Source: CAZLBC01 sp964557575 (GTDB lineage: Bacteria; Planctomycetota; Phycisphaerae; SM23-33). Taken from it: 64,000 bases of DNA. The stretch is taken from positions 4,782-68,781 of the forward strand of contig CAZLBC010000017.1 of the NCBI GenBank assembly GCA_964557575.1, given 5' to 3'. The notes beneath the pieces are model-generated. The model made no database searches, was not told the origin of the DNA, and saw only the letters and a list, made by a program, of their open reading frames with translations. Every line of letters starts with the position of its first letter. The stretch's first letter is position 1. Position numbers and translations under genes: made by a program. Of this stretch, positions 17,405 through 26,025 are shown piece after piece.

Positions 17405-17761
17405 TCAGTTTCCTTTGGCAACCACCCCGTCGAGCATTTCCACGAGCGCATCCATCTCGGTCCGGAAGTCGCCGCCGTCCGCCTCGAACTCGGCCCACAA
17501 CTCCTTCAGTTCCATTGCGTCGCCGTCGCCGCCGGGCCGCCCGTTCCGCTTCACCTACCGCGGGATCGAGAGATTCGCGTCGTTTTTCAATACATCCTCC
17601 ACCGCGTCGGCGGTCTCCTCGTCCCACACGTCACAGATGCGATTGAGGAACAAAAGCGGGAGGATGTACCCCTTCCAGTCGGTCCGATCCACGGCCGAAC
17701 CGCGCAGGATATTGGCGGCTTCCCAGAGAGTCGATTTTAGGTCCTTGTTACTCGTCGTCAT
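17405..17761 (-). pseudogene. hsdM: hsdM remnant: type I restriction methylase with its middle deleted
   Basis: The first 68 codons match the N-terminus of type I restriction-modification methylases: LWEAANILRGSAVDRTDWKG then YILPLLFLNRICDVWDEE. Reading stops at TAG just after LSIPR. In another frame the DNA continues with a C-terminus-like segment, MELKELWAEFEADGGDF to the stop at 17405-17407, which looks like an hsdM tail. A normal HsdM has about 480-550 residues, so some 400 codons including the SAM-binding and NPPF/NPPY catalytic motifs are missing and the two ends are out of frame. The ends of the gene are kept in order, which fits one internal deletion. No hsdS or hsdR is in view. The AlbA_2 gene starts five bases after the stop. 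Confidence 0.75.
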
Positions 17762-17850
17762 TCGGCTATAGACTACCCGCGATAATCAGAATGAGCTCAA
17801 TAATACCGGCAGCAATTTTACATATCAAAAGCCTTTTCCGGATTTTACCC

Positions 17851-18548
17851 TCACCCCACCGCCAGAATCTCCTCGGCGGCCCGCGCGGCGCCGTCCTCCC
17901 CGGCGATCGCTTCGCGCACCGCCGCGGCGCGGGTCTCCGCCTCCCCCGCCAGGACCCCCGCCAGTGCCCGCGTCATCGCGCCCCGCCGCGCCCGCAGCCG
18001 CGGAACCACCCGCGCGACCCCGAGGACCCGCAGGCGGGGCGGAGCAGGCCGTCGGCCAGGCGGGACAACAGGGGAAACACCGCCCGATACAGCAGCCGGA
18101 GCGGGCGGGGGTGAAAGGAGAGGTCCCGGCGGGAGAACAACGACGTCGGGGACAGGTGGATCACCGCCGCGGGCACCCCGGCGCGGGCCGCCGCCCAGGC
18201 GCTGCCCGGGCAGAGGGGGTGGGAGACCACGACCGACGGCCGCTCTTCCGCGATCGCCCGGCGGGTCTCCTCGCAGAGCAGCGGGATCAGGGGGATAAAC
18301 AGCTCCCGGAGTACCAGGGCCGGGCCGCGGACCGACATGTACTGCGGCCGGCGGCGGAGGACGTCGGGGATCTCCATCGGGTCGCCGAGGCTGCGTGCCG
18401 CGAGGCCCGCCGCCGCGACCTGCCCGGCGACGGCGGCATTGACGATCAGGACCGGGCGGGCGCCGCGGGCGGCCAGGGCCCTGCCGACGGCGATGAAGGG
18501 GTTGATGTCCCCGGCGGAACCGAACGTGGCCATGAGGATCGTCTGCAT
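17851..18548 (-). pseudogene. Glycosyltransferase (GT1/MGT-like) with internal deletion
   Basis: The first 170 residues are a good GT-B N-terminal domain of the GT1 family: MQTILMATFGSAGDINPFI, ALAARGARPVLIVNA, then SVVVSHPLCPGSAWAAA and LSPTSLFSRRDLSFHPRP. The reading then runs into a Gly/Arg-rich stretch and stops near 17973. In another frame the DNA continues as a typical family tail, RALAGVLAGEAETRAAAV and AARAAEEILAVG, ending at 17851-17853. A full protein would have about 400 residues; nearly the whole sugar-nucleotide-binding C-domain is absent. Both ends survive in order, so a single internal deletion with loss of frame is the simplest explanation. A translated N-domain alone would be inactive. 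Confidence 0.7.
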
Positions 18549-18605
18549 ACGTTCTGGGGGGCGACGGGCTATGCGGCTTACGTCCCTGGATGTGCTATAC
18601 CATGG

Positions 18606-18836
18606 TTACGCTACACCAATCAATGCGTCTTCTGTTTTCTTCGGTAATTCTACCGGAACAAAATACTCCTGCGGGTACAAGTAGTCCTCTCCGGACTCAT
18701 CTATTACTCTTAATTGGTTATGCTTCACGGCATCCGCATCCGGCAGTGCCTCGTAGATTTTTCGTCTCTCCAGTGAAGCAGGATAATCGTCATTGCGAAT
18801 GCATATGACGAATTGATGTTCGCTCGAACGTCCCAT
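18606..18836 (-). CDS. Small conserved hypothetical protein
   Basis: This 76-residue protein belongs to a small family I have seen in toxin-antitoxin-rich regions of varied bacteria, marked by EHQFVICIRNDDYPASLERR, KIYEALPDADAVKHNQ and RVIDESGEDYLYP near the C-terminus. No function is known to me. ATG 18836 was chosen because GGAG lies eight bases upstream and the family similarity begins there; the frame stays open to 18941 but that stretch is AT-rich and probably non-coding. It is lower in GC than adjacent metabolic genes, which hints at a different origin. It follows a possible 51-codon ORF on the same strand. Confidence 0.6.
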   Translation of the reverse strand: MGRSSEHQFVICIRNDDYPASLERRKIYEALPDADAVKHNQLRVIDESGEDYLYPQEYFVPVELPKKTEDALIGVA

Positions 18837-18870
18837 AAACACTACTCCAAATATCGGCTGAAGCCGTGTG

Positions 18871-19026
18871 TTATAGCAAATTGTCACGTTCAATCCCACG
18901 AAGTGAACGCACCAACGATCTGATGTTCTTTCCTGTTTCAATTGCCGATTCTTCTACAGCCCATTTCAGACATGGATTTACACCACATTGTTGTAACTGG
19001 AAAAACCGCCGGCGGGGCGGTATCAT
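18871..19026 (-). CDS. Possible 51-residue protein upstream of the small conserved gene
   Basis: An ORF of 51 codons ends 35 bases before the ATG of the 76-residue gene. Its product is Arg/Gln-rich at the start and ends in KNIRSLVRSLRGIERDNLL. It could be a partner protein, since the two share a strand and a base composition lower in GC. There is no clear ribosome site, and it reaches into the region upstream of the + strand hydrolase gene. I give it low weight. Confidence 0.25.
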   Translation of the reverse strand: MIPPRRRFFQLQQCGVNPCLKWAVEESAIETGKNIRSLVRSLRGIERDNLL

Positions 19027-19068
19027 CTGTGCAACGAACCCGATTATACGCGAAAAAGGCGGAATGAC

Positions 19069-21507
19069 ATGAACGGTATCGCGCAGGTCACGATCGTGCT
19101 CGCGGCCCTCGGGGCGGGCGGGGAGAATCTCCTGGACAACGGCGGCTTCGAGAAGGGGCTGGCGGGCTGGCACGACGTCTGGTCCCGGAAGAAAGGTGCC
19201 GCCGCGGCCGCCGTCGTCACCGCGGACCCCGCCGAGGGCAAGAAGGCCGTCCGCATCGAGCACACCGGGCGGGAAGACTGGAGCCTCGGGCACGGCACCC
19301 GCGTTCCCGTGAAGCCGGGGGACATCCTCGAGCTGACCGCCCGGGTCCGGGCGGCGGGCGAGGGCCGGGTCACCCTCTGCGTGGCCACGATCGGCGCCGA
19401 CAAGAAAACCGCCGACTGGTCGTTCGGGGCCGCCGCGGCGAGCCGCACCGGGGGCTGGCGGACGCTGCGGTCGCGGTTCGTCGTCCCGCCCGGTATCGCG
19501 ACCGTCTGGCCCCGCCTGATCGGCCGGGGGCCGGCGACGATTCATGCCGACGCGGTCACACTCGTACGGGCCGGGACGCTGGACGACCTGCGGGCCGCGG
19601 ACCTGCCGGCAACCGTCACGGCGCAAAACGAGCACCTGGCGGTCACGTTCCACGCCGCCGACCCCGCCCTCACGGTCACCGACCGCCGGGCGAAACAGAC
19701 CTGGAAACAACGGCAGGACGGCGGGCCGATCATCGCCCTCGGGGCGCAGAAGACCGCCGGCGGCCTCGCTGTCCGCCTGCTGGACCCGGGCTCGATGCTG
19801 GAGATCGCGGCGACGGTGCAGTTGGATAAGAAGACGCCGGAATGCGTCCTGACCCTGTCGGCGGAGGGCGAGATAAAGAACCCGATCCGGTTTCCGCCGC
19901 CGCTGGCCTCCCGGCGGGAGGACTTCCTGATCGCCCCGGTCAACGAGGGGATCGCCTACCCCGCCGCCGACGAGACGCTCAGGCCCATGCGGTACCACCT
20001 CTACGGCGGACACGGGTTGTGCATGCCGTGGTACGGCGCGACCGCGGGCGGCGACGGCTGGATGGCCATCGTGGAGACCGCCGACGACGCCGTCGTGGAG
20101 ATCCCCCGCCGGGAGGGTCTGCTCTGCCTGGCCCCGGCGTGGCGGCCGCAGAAGGGGCGGTTCGGGCCGGCGCGGAAGATACGGTATGCCTTTTTTACGG
20201 CGGGCGGCTACACGGCCATGGCGAAGCGCTACCGCCGCTACGCGCAGGAAACCGGCCTGTTCCGGACGCTTGCCGAGAAGCGGAAGGCCAACCCGCACGT
20301 GGACCGGCTGGTGGGGGCGGTGAACGCCTGGTGCTGGGACCGGGAGGCCGTCTCGCTGTGCAGGGAGATGCGGGCGGCGGGGATCCGGCGAATCCTCTGG
20401 AGCAACCGCCTGCCGCCGGGCCAGTTGAAGGCCCTCAACGATATGGGTGTCCTCACCAGCCGCTACGACATCTACCAGGACGCGATGAACCCGAAGCACT
20501 TTCCCCGCCTGCGGTGGAAGCACGGCGACTGGACCAGCGACGCCTGGGCGAACGACGACATCGCCGTCGACGCGCAGGGCCGCCGGCTGCGGGGCTGGCG
20601 GGTCGAGGCGAAGGACGGGGAGATGATCCCCTGCGGCGTGCTCTGCGACAGCCGTGCGGTCGAGTACGCGCGGAAACGGATCCCGCCGGAACTGGAAACC
20701 CACCCCTACCGGTGCCGGTTTATCGACACCACCACCGCCTCACCGTGGCGGGAGTGCTACCACCCCGACCACCCGATGACCCGCACCGACAGCAAGCGCC
20801 ACAAGATGCGGCTCCTGGCATACATCAGCAAAGACTGCGGGCTGGTGTGCGGCAGCGAGACCGGCCACGACGCGGCCGTCCCGCATGTCCACTACTTCGA
20901 GGGCATGCTGAGCCTCGGGCCCTACCGCGTCCCCGACGCCGGCCGGCAAATGCAGCGGACCTGGGACGAGGTGCCCGAGCGGGTGGCCACATTCCAGACC
21001 GGCCACTACTACCGGCTGCCGCTGTGGGAGCTGGTCTACCACGACTGCGTGGTGGCCCAGTGGTACTGGGGCGACTACAACAACAAGCTCCCGGACCTCT
21101 GGGACCGCCGCGACCTCTGGAACGCCCTCTACGGCACCCCGCCGATGTTCATGTTCGACCGGAAGAAGTGGCACCGGCTGAAGGACCGCTTCGTCCGCAG
21201 CTACCGGACGGCGACGCCCGTCGCCCGCGCGACCGGTTACCGCGAGATGCTCTCCCACGAGTGGCTGACCGCCGACCACGCCGTCCAGCAAACCCGGTTT
21301 GCCGGCGGCATCACCGTTACCGTCAACTTCGGCGACGAGCCCTTCACGCTGCCCGACGGCCGGCTGATCGCGGCGCTCGGCTATTGCGTCGAGGGCGTCG
21401 ATATGAACGTGAAACAGGCCCGGGGACTGTCCCGATTTTTCGCAGAAAAACGGGACCGTCCCCCCCGGTCGCCTGAAAACGGCGGCACTTTTCGGTATAA
21501 TAATTGA
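19069..21507 (+). CDS. Secreted glycoside hydrolase-like protein (GH101/GH129 or DUF5696 type) with CBM
   Basis: The 812-residue protein has a short N-terminal export signal, then a galactose-binding-like CBM4/9-type module (about 20-165: NLLDNGGFEKGLAGWHD). A beta-sandwich (about 180-390) precedes a TIM-barrel region with GHGLCMPWYGATAGGDGWMA, YRRYAQETGLF and DRLVGAVNAWCWDRE. The pattern recalls the endo-alpha-N-acetylgalactosaminidase group (GH101/GH129, DUF5696); acidic residues in RFIDTTTASPWRECYHPDHP and CGSETGHDA are catalytic candidates. Family placement is tentative. The last 20 or so codons are written by a palindromic repeat, so the natural C-terminus may have been replaced. A Tat-tagged oxidoreductase-like gene follows 30 bases on. 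Confidence 0.65.
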   Translation: MNGIAQVTIVLAALGAGGENLLDNGGFEKGLAGWHDVWSRKKGAAAAAVVTADPAEGKKAVRIEHTGREDWSLGHGTRVPVKPGDILELTARVRAAGEGRVTLCVATIGADKKTADWSFGAAAASRTGGWRTLRSRFVVPPGIATVWPRLIGRGPATIHADAVTLVRAGTLDDLRAADLPATVTAQNEHLAVTFHAADPALTVTDRRAKQTWKQRQDGGPIIALGAQKTAGGLAVRLLDPGSMLEIAATVQLDKKTPECVLTLSAEGEIKNPIRFPPPLASRREDFLIAPVNEGIAYPAADETLRPMRYHLYGGHGLCMPWYGATAGGDGWMAIVETADDAVVEIPRREGLLCLAPAWRPQKGRFGPARKIRYAFFTAGGYTAMAKRYRRYAQETGLFRTLAEKRKANPHVDRLVGAVNAWCWDREAVSLCREMRAAGIRRILWSNRLPPGQLKALNDMGVLTSRYDIYQDAMNPKHFPRLRWKHGDWTSDAWANDDIAVDAQGRRLRGWRVEAKDGEMIPCGVLCDSRAVEYARKRIPPELETHPYRCRFIDTTTASPWRECYHPDHPMTRTDSKRHKMRLLAYISKDCGLVCGSETGHDAAVPHVHYFEGMLSLGPYRVPDAGRQMQRTWDEVPERVATFQTGHYYRLPLWELVYHDCVVAQWYWGDYNNKLPDLWDRRDLWNALYGTPPMFMFDRKKWHRLKDRFVRSYRTATPVARATGYREMLSHEWLTADHAVQQTRFAGGITVTVNFGDEPFTLPDGRLIAALGYCVEGVDMNVKQARGLSRFFAEKRDRPPRSPENGGTFRYNN
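21422..21464 (+). repeat. Palindromic repeat, copy 1 (GGGACTGTCCC type)
   Basis: The arm GGGGACTGTCCCGATTTTT (21422-21440) is mirrored by AAAAACGGGACCGTCCCC (21447-21464), with one mismatch and one indel. Each arm is itself partly palindromic. The copy lies inside the 3' end of the preceding coding region. A related copy is at 22504-22547. Confidence 0.75.
21473..21501 (+). promoter_or_regulatory. Putative promoter of the Tat-tagged aldo/keto-reductase-like gene
   Basis: CTGAAA (21473-21478) and a perfect TATAAT (21496-21501) are 17 bases apart, 37 bases before the ATG at 21538. The -35 matches consensus at four of six positions. It overlaps the end of the upstream gene. Confidence 0.45.
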
Positions 21508-21537
21508 AACGAATTCTTCCCCGGGAGGTACCACGAC

Positions 21538-22503
21538 ATGAGCGAAAAGAACAACATCAACCGGCGCGGTTTCGTGAAGGGATCGATCCTCACCCCGGCG
21601 ACCGCGGCGGCGGCGCTGACCCTGGAGGAGCGGATCCTCGACGCGGCGCAAAAGAAGGGCGCCGCGGCCCCGAAGAACAAGGGCCCGGCCGGCGACATGC
21701 CGATGGGAACAATCGCCGGCGTCGCGTTCAGCCGGATGATCTGCGGGGGCAACATCCTCGCCGGGTATGCCCATGCCCGGGACCTGGTATACGTTTCCTC
21801 CCTCATGAAAAAATACAACACCGAGGAGCGGGTGATGGACACCCTGCAACTCTGCGAGGAGCACGGCATCAACTCGTTTTTGATCAACCCCACCCAGCGG
21901 ACGCGGAAGATCGCGAAGCGGTACTGGAAGGAACGGGGCGGGAAGATCAAGTGGATCGTCGACAGCCGCCCGGAACTCAAGGACATCAAGCCCCGCCTGG
22001 AGATGGCGATGGAGGCCGGCGCGGCGGCCATCTACGTCAACGGCGGCTGGGCCGAGCGGTGGGTCCGCGAGGGGAAGACGGAGATGCTCGGGAAGGTGGT
22101 GGAATTCATCCGGAAGGCCGGGATGCCGGCGGGCATCGGCGGCCACCTGCTGGACGTGCCCGTGGCCTGCCACAAGGCGGGGATCAAGCCCGACTTCTAC
22201 ATGAAGACGCTCCACAGCAGGAAGTACTGGTCGGCGCAGGCCGAGCGGGAGCACGACAACATCTGGTGCCGGAAACCCGCGGAGACCATCGCGTTCATGA
22301 AGAAGATCGACGTGCCCTGGATCGCCTACAAGACGCTCGCGGCCGGCGCGATCAACCCCACGGTCGGCTTCAAGTATGCCCTCCGGAACGGGGCCGACTT
22401 CCTGTGCGTCGGCATGTTCGACTTCCAGGTCGCCGACGACGTACAGATCTTCAAGGGGCTGATGAAGCGCACCATCAAGCGGGACCGCCCCTGGTACGGC
22501 TAA
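21538..22503 (+). CDS. Tat-exported aldo/keto reductase-like TIM-barrel protein
   Basis: The 321-residue product carries a twin-arginine signal, NRRGFVKGSI, near residues 8-17, followed by a hydrophobic Ala-rich stretch. The body resembles aldo/keto reductase-like proteins of planctomycetes: AGVAFSRMICGGNILAGYAH, ERVMDTLQLCEEHGINSF, then barrel strands KIKWIVDS and AAAIYVNGGWAERW, and near the end WIAYKTLAAGAINP. The classic AKR catalytic Tyr-Lys-His set cannot be placed with confidence, so an oxidoreductase activity is not proven. GGGAGG lies nine bases before the ATG. Co-location with sugar-degrading genes suggests a periplasmic sugar-processing role. It is flanked on both sides by palindromic repeat copies. 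Confidence 0.7.
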   Translation: MSEKNNINRRGFVKGSILTPATAAAALTLEERILDAAQKKGAAAPKNKGPAGDMPMGTIAGVAFSRMICGGNILAGYAHARDLVYVSSLMKKYNTEERVMDTLQLCEEHGINSFLINPTQRTRKIAKRYWKERGGKIKWIVDSRPELKDIKPRLEMAMEAGAAAIYVNGGWAERWVREGKTEMLGKVVEFIRKAGMPAGIGGHLLDVPVACHKAGIKPDFYMKTLHSRKYWSAQAEREHDNIWCRKPAETIAFMKKIDVPWIAYKTLAAGAINPTVGFKYALRNGADFLCVGMFDFQVADDVQIFKGLMKRTIKRDRPWYG

Positions 22504-22547
22504 GGGGACTGCCCCGATTTTTTAACAGAATAACGGCACTGTCCCCC
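22504..22547 (+). repeat. Palindromic repeat, copy 2 (GGGACTGTCCC type)
   Basis: GGGGACTGCCCCGATTTTTT (22504-22523) faces AACGGCACTGTCCCCC (22532-22547). It begins on the base after the stop codon of the preceding gene and shares sequence and order with copy 1, though its arms pair less perfectly. It could act as a 3' stem-loop. Confidence 0.65.
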
Positions 22548-22579
22548 GCGGTCCCGCGGACAGCAACCGGAGACATTCC

Positions 22580-25500
22580 ATGAAGCACATCGCGGCCGCG
22601 GTCGTTTTCTGCTCACTGATTCCCTGCCGGGCGCAGGACGCCCCGGCGGAAAAGATACTCGACGCCAGCGGCGTCCGCGGCGGCCTGGTCGTGTATATCG
22701 GCCCCGACGCCGAACGGGCGGCCGGCCTGCGGGGCGGCGGACGGTGCCTGGTCCAGATGCTCTGCACCGACGCTACCGCTGTCGAAGCGGCCCGGCGGCA
22801 ATTGCGGGACCGGGGGATCTGCGGACCGGTGTCCGCGACCGCCTTCGACGGGGCCGCGCTGCCCTACGTCGACAACCTGGTGAACCTGGCGGTCGTCGGC
22901 GCGCGGTGCGCCGTCACGGCCGCCGAACTGAACCGGGTCCTGGCGCCCGGCGGGACGGCCATGGTCGCCCCGGGAGTCGACATCGCGGGCCTGCCGGCGG
23001 GCGGCGGAAACCGGCTGCCCGGCTGGAAGGGGCTGCGGAAGCCCGTCGACGACGAGCGCGACGAGTGGACTCACTACTACTACGACGCCGGCGGGAATCC
23101 CGTCTCCCGGGACACGATCGTCGGGCCGCCCCACCGCCTCCAGTGGGTCGGGAGCCCGCGGTGGGCCCGCCACCACGACCACCTGTCCAGCTTCAACGCG
23201 ATGGTCTCCGCCGGCGGCAGGATCTTCTACATCTTCGACGAGGGCCCCACGTCGGCGATCCAGCTTCCCCCGGACTGGCGACTGACGGCCCGGGACGCCT
23301 ACAACGGGACGGTCCTGTGGCGGCGGCGGATCGAGAACTGGAACACCCACGTCTGGCAGCTCAAGAGCGGGCCCGCCCAGTTGCCCCGGCGCCTGGTCGC
23401 CGCCGGTGAGCGGGTCTACGTCACCCCGGGGCTCGGGAAGCCGGTGGTCGCGCTGGACGCGGCCACCGGTGAAACGGTGCGGACCTACGCGGGAACGGCC
23501 GGGACCGAGGAGATCATTTTCTCGCGGGGCGTCCTGCTGGCGGTGATCGACCCGGCGGCCCCGGCCCGCCCCTGGTCGACGCAAGAGGCGTACGCATCCA
23601 TTCGCGATGTCCGCCGGGAATCCGAACGCTGGCAGTGGCGGCCCGACGACCGCCGCGTCACGGCGATCGACGCCGAAACGGGCACGCGGCGGTGGCAGGT
23701 GGCGACCCCCGTCGCGCCGATGACGCTCGCGGCGGACGCCGAACGGGTGTTTCTCCACGACGGGACGCGCGTCGTCTGCCTCGGCCGCAGCGACGGCGAG
23801 ACGCGCTGGCAATCGAAGCCCCTGCCCCGCGCCGAGCCGATCCGCTCCTGGTTCGGCCCGCGGCTCCTGGTCGGCGGTGGGGTGGTGGTCTTCGCCGGCG
23901 GGGAGAAGATCGTCCGGCACCGGGGCGGGAAAGACACGATGACCGCCCTCGACGCGAAGACCGGGAAGGCGCTCTGGACGGCGCCGCATCCGCCCTCCGG
24001 ATACGATTCGCCGGAGGACGTCTTCGTCGTCGACGGCCTGGTGTGGACCGCGCCCACCACCAACCGGCGGGACAGCGGCCGGTTCACCGCCCGGAAGCTG
24101 CAAACCGGGAAGGTCGTGCGGTCGTTTCCGGCCGACGACGGGAACCACATGCCCCACCACCGCTGCCACAGCGCGCGGGCGACGGAACAATACATCCTCG
24201 CCTCGCGGACCGGGATCGAGTACGTGGACCTCGCCGCCGGACACTGGAACCGCAACGACTGGGTGCGGGGCGCGTGCCTCTACGGGATCATGCCGGCCAA
24301 CGGGCTGACCTACGCCCCCTACCACAGTTGCGCCTGCTACATCCTCGCCAAGCTCAACGGCTTCAACGCCCTGGCAACCCGCCGGGGAGCTCAGCGGATG
24401 CCGGTGGAGGTCTCCGACGCCGGCCGCCTGGAGCGGGGCCCCGCCGGCGATGCCATCACGGCCGAAGTCCCCGCCGGGAAGGACGACTGGCCGACGTACC
24501 GCCGCGACCCGTCGCGCAGCGGCAGTACGCCCGCCGCGGTGCCCGCCCAACTCGCGCCGGCCTGGAAAAGCGAGATCGGCGGCCGGCTCAGCGCCCTGAC
24601 CGTCGCCCGGGGGCGGGTCTACGCGGCCGCGGTCGACGTTCACACCCTGCACGCGATCGACGCCGCGTCCGGCGAGACGGCCTGGACCTTCACCGCCGGC
24701 GCCCGGATCGACTCACCGCCGACCGTGTGGCGGGGGCGGGTGCTGTTCGGCGCTGCCGACGGCCGGGTCTACTGCCTGCGGGCCGCCGACGGCCGCCCGG
24801 CGTGGCGGTTCCGCGCGGCCCCCCGCGATCGGCGCATGACGGCGTGGGAGCAGGTCGAGAGCGCGTGGCCGGTCCACGGCGGCGTCCTGGTCCTGGAAGA
24901 GGACGGCGGCGGCACGCCCCGCGGCATCGTGTATGCCGTCGCCGGGCGGTCGCTGTTCCTCGACGGCGGCCTCCGCCTGCTCCGGCTCGACGCCCGCAGC
25001 GGCGCGAAGATATCCGAGAACGTCATGACCGACCGCCACCCGGAGACGGGAAAACCGCTGGACGCGAAAATCGCCTGGCCGGACCTGCCGACCGCCCTGC
25101 CCGACATCCTCTCCTGCGACGGGACGAACATCTACATGCGGGCCCAGCGGTTCGACCGGGCGGGCAACCGGGTCGCCGTCGCGCCGCCGGGCGACTTCAA
25201 AAAGCAGGCCGGCGCGGGGGCCCACCTGTTCTGCCCGACCGGGTTTCTCGACGACGCCTGGTGGCACCGGTCCTACTGGCTATGGGGCAAAAACCCCGGG
25301 TCCGCCGCCGGCCGATGGTACGCCGCGGCCTACCACGCCCCCGTCGGCCGGATCATGTCGGTCAGCGGGGACTGCGTCTACGCCTTCGGGCGCACACCGC
25401 AGCACTTCCGGCAGACGACCTCCCTGGAGTATCACCTCTTCAGGGCGAAGAAGGAACCGAAGGTCGTGCAGACCGGGAAGCGGCGCAAGCGGTGGCACCC

Positions 25501-25852
25501 CGACCCCCACCGGCCGGTCTGCGACTGGTCGATCGAGATCCCCCTCCTCGGCCGCGCCCTCCTGGTCGCCGGCGGCCGGGTATTCGTCGCCGGCCCCCCG
25601 GACCTGGTCGACACGCGGGTGACGCAACGGAACTGGGGCGACGCCGAAAGCCAAAAACGGCTTGCCGCCCAGGCCGCGGCCCTGGCCGGCAAGAAGGGCG
25701 GGCTCCTGAATGTCTACGCCGCCGCGGACGGGACGGCGGTATCGTCGCTGCAACTCGCGTCGCCGCCGGTCTTCGACGGCCTCGCCGCCGCGGGCGGCCG
25801 GCTGTACCTCGCCGCCGTGGACGGCAGCGTCGTCTGCCTGCAGAAAAGGTAA
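22580..25852 (+). CDS. Secreted methyltransferase-like / PQQ beta-propeller fusion, paralog 1
   Basis: The 1090-residue exported protein has a signal peptide (about 1-18). Residues 25-135 look like a class I methyltransferase Rossmann domain: GGLVVYIGPDAE, FDGAALPYVDNLVNLAVV, then ELNRVLAPGGTAMV. The glycine-rich SAM loop is irregular, so activity is doubtful. The planctomycete signature EWTHYYYDAGGNPVSRDT follows near 155, then propeller blades, with a second propeller from about 635 (DWPTYRRDPSRSGSTP). Motifs such as ALDAKTGKALWTAP repeat throughout. It probably binds ligands outside the cytoplasm. DNA is about 70 % G+C. A terminator overlaps its stop. The next gene encodes a protein of the same length and layout. 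Confidence 0.85.
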   Translation: MKHIAAAVVFCSLIPCRAQDAPAEKILDASGVRGGLVVYIGPDAERAAGLRGGGRCLVQMLCTDATAVEAARRQLRDRGICGPVSATAFDGAALPYVDNLVNLAVVGARCAVTAAELNRVLAPGGTAMVAPGVDIAGLPAGGGNRLPGWKGLRKPVDDERDEWTHYYYDAGGNPVSRDTIVGPPHRLQWVGSPRWARHHDHLSSFNAMVSAGGRIFYIFDEGPTSAIQLPPDWRLTARDAYNGTVLWRRRIENWNTHVWQLKSGPAQLPRRLVAAGERVYVTPGLGKPVVALDAATGETVRTYAGTAGTEEIIFSRGVLLAVIDPAAPARPWSTQEAYASIRDVRRESERWQWRPDDRRVTAIDAETGTRRWQVATPVAPMTLAADAERVFLHDGTRVVCLGRSDGETRWQSKPLPRAEPIRSWFGPRLLVGGGVVVFAGGEKIVRHRGGKDTMTALDAKTGKALWTAPHPPSGYDSPEDVFVVDGLVWTAPTTNRRDSGRFTARKLQTGKVVRSFPADDGNHMPHHRCHSARATEQYILASRTGIEYVDLAAGHWNRNDWVRGACLYGIMPANGLTYAPYHSCACYILAKLNGFNALATRRGAQRMPVEVSDAGRLERGPAGDAITAEVPAGKDDWPTYRRDPSRSGSTPAAVPAQLAPAWKSEIGGRLSALTVARGRVYAAAVDVHTLHAIDAASGETAWTFTAGARIDSPPTVWRGRVLFGAADGRVYCLRAADGRPAWRFRAAPRDRRMTAWEQVESAWPVHGGVLVLEEDGGGTPRGIVYAVAGRSLFLDGGLRLLRLDARSGAKISENVMTDRHPETGKPLDAKIAWPDLPTALPDILSCDGTNIYMRAQRFDRAGNRVAVAPPGDFKKQAGAGAHLFCPTGFLDDAWWHRSYWLWGKNPGSAAGRWYAAAYHAPVGRIMSVSGDCVYAFGRTPQHFRQTTSLEYHLFRAKKEPKVVQTGKRRKRWHPDPHRPVCDWSIEIPLLGRALLVAGGRVFVAGPPDLVDTRVTQRNWGDAESQKRLAAQAAALAGKKGGLLNVYAAADGTAVSSLQLASPPVFDGLAAAGGRLYLAAVDGSVVCLQKR

Positions 25853-25870
25853 CAGGCGTCCTGTTTTTTT
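25851..25870 (+). terminator. Intrinsic terminator after propeller paralog 1
   Basis: AACAGG (25851-25856) pairs with CCTGTT (25860-25865) around a three-base loop, and the T-run extends to 25870. The stem begins within the TAA stop codon. It would separate the two propeller genes into different transcripts. Confidence 0.65.
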
Positions 25871-25991
25871 GCCGACGGCGAGAAACAACAACGGATGGCA
25901 CCTCTTACGACGCGATTCCATCCCCCGCTTATGCCAGGAAGAACTACGAGCGATGGGGTTGATTGAAACTATGACACAGTGTGACATGATG

Positions 25992-25997
25992 TATAAT
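25992..25997 (+). promoter_or_regulatory. TATAAT -10 element before propeller paralog 2
   Basis: A perfect TATAAT lies 28 bases before the ATG at 26026. No good -35 hexamer is seen at 16-18 bases; a TTGAAA at 25963-25968 is too far. It lies after the terminator at 25851-25870, so paralog 2 seems to have its own promoter. Confidence 0.4.
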
Positions 25998-26025
25998 CAC
26001 GCTATAGCAAAAGAAAGGCAGGCTC

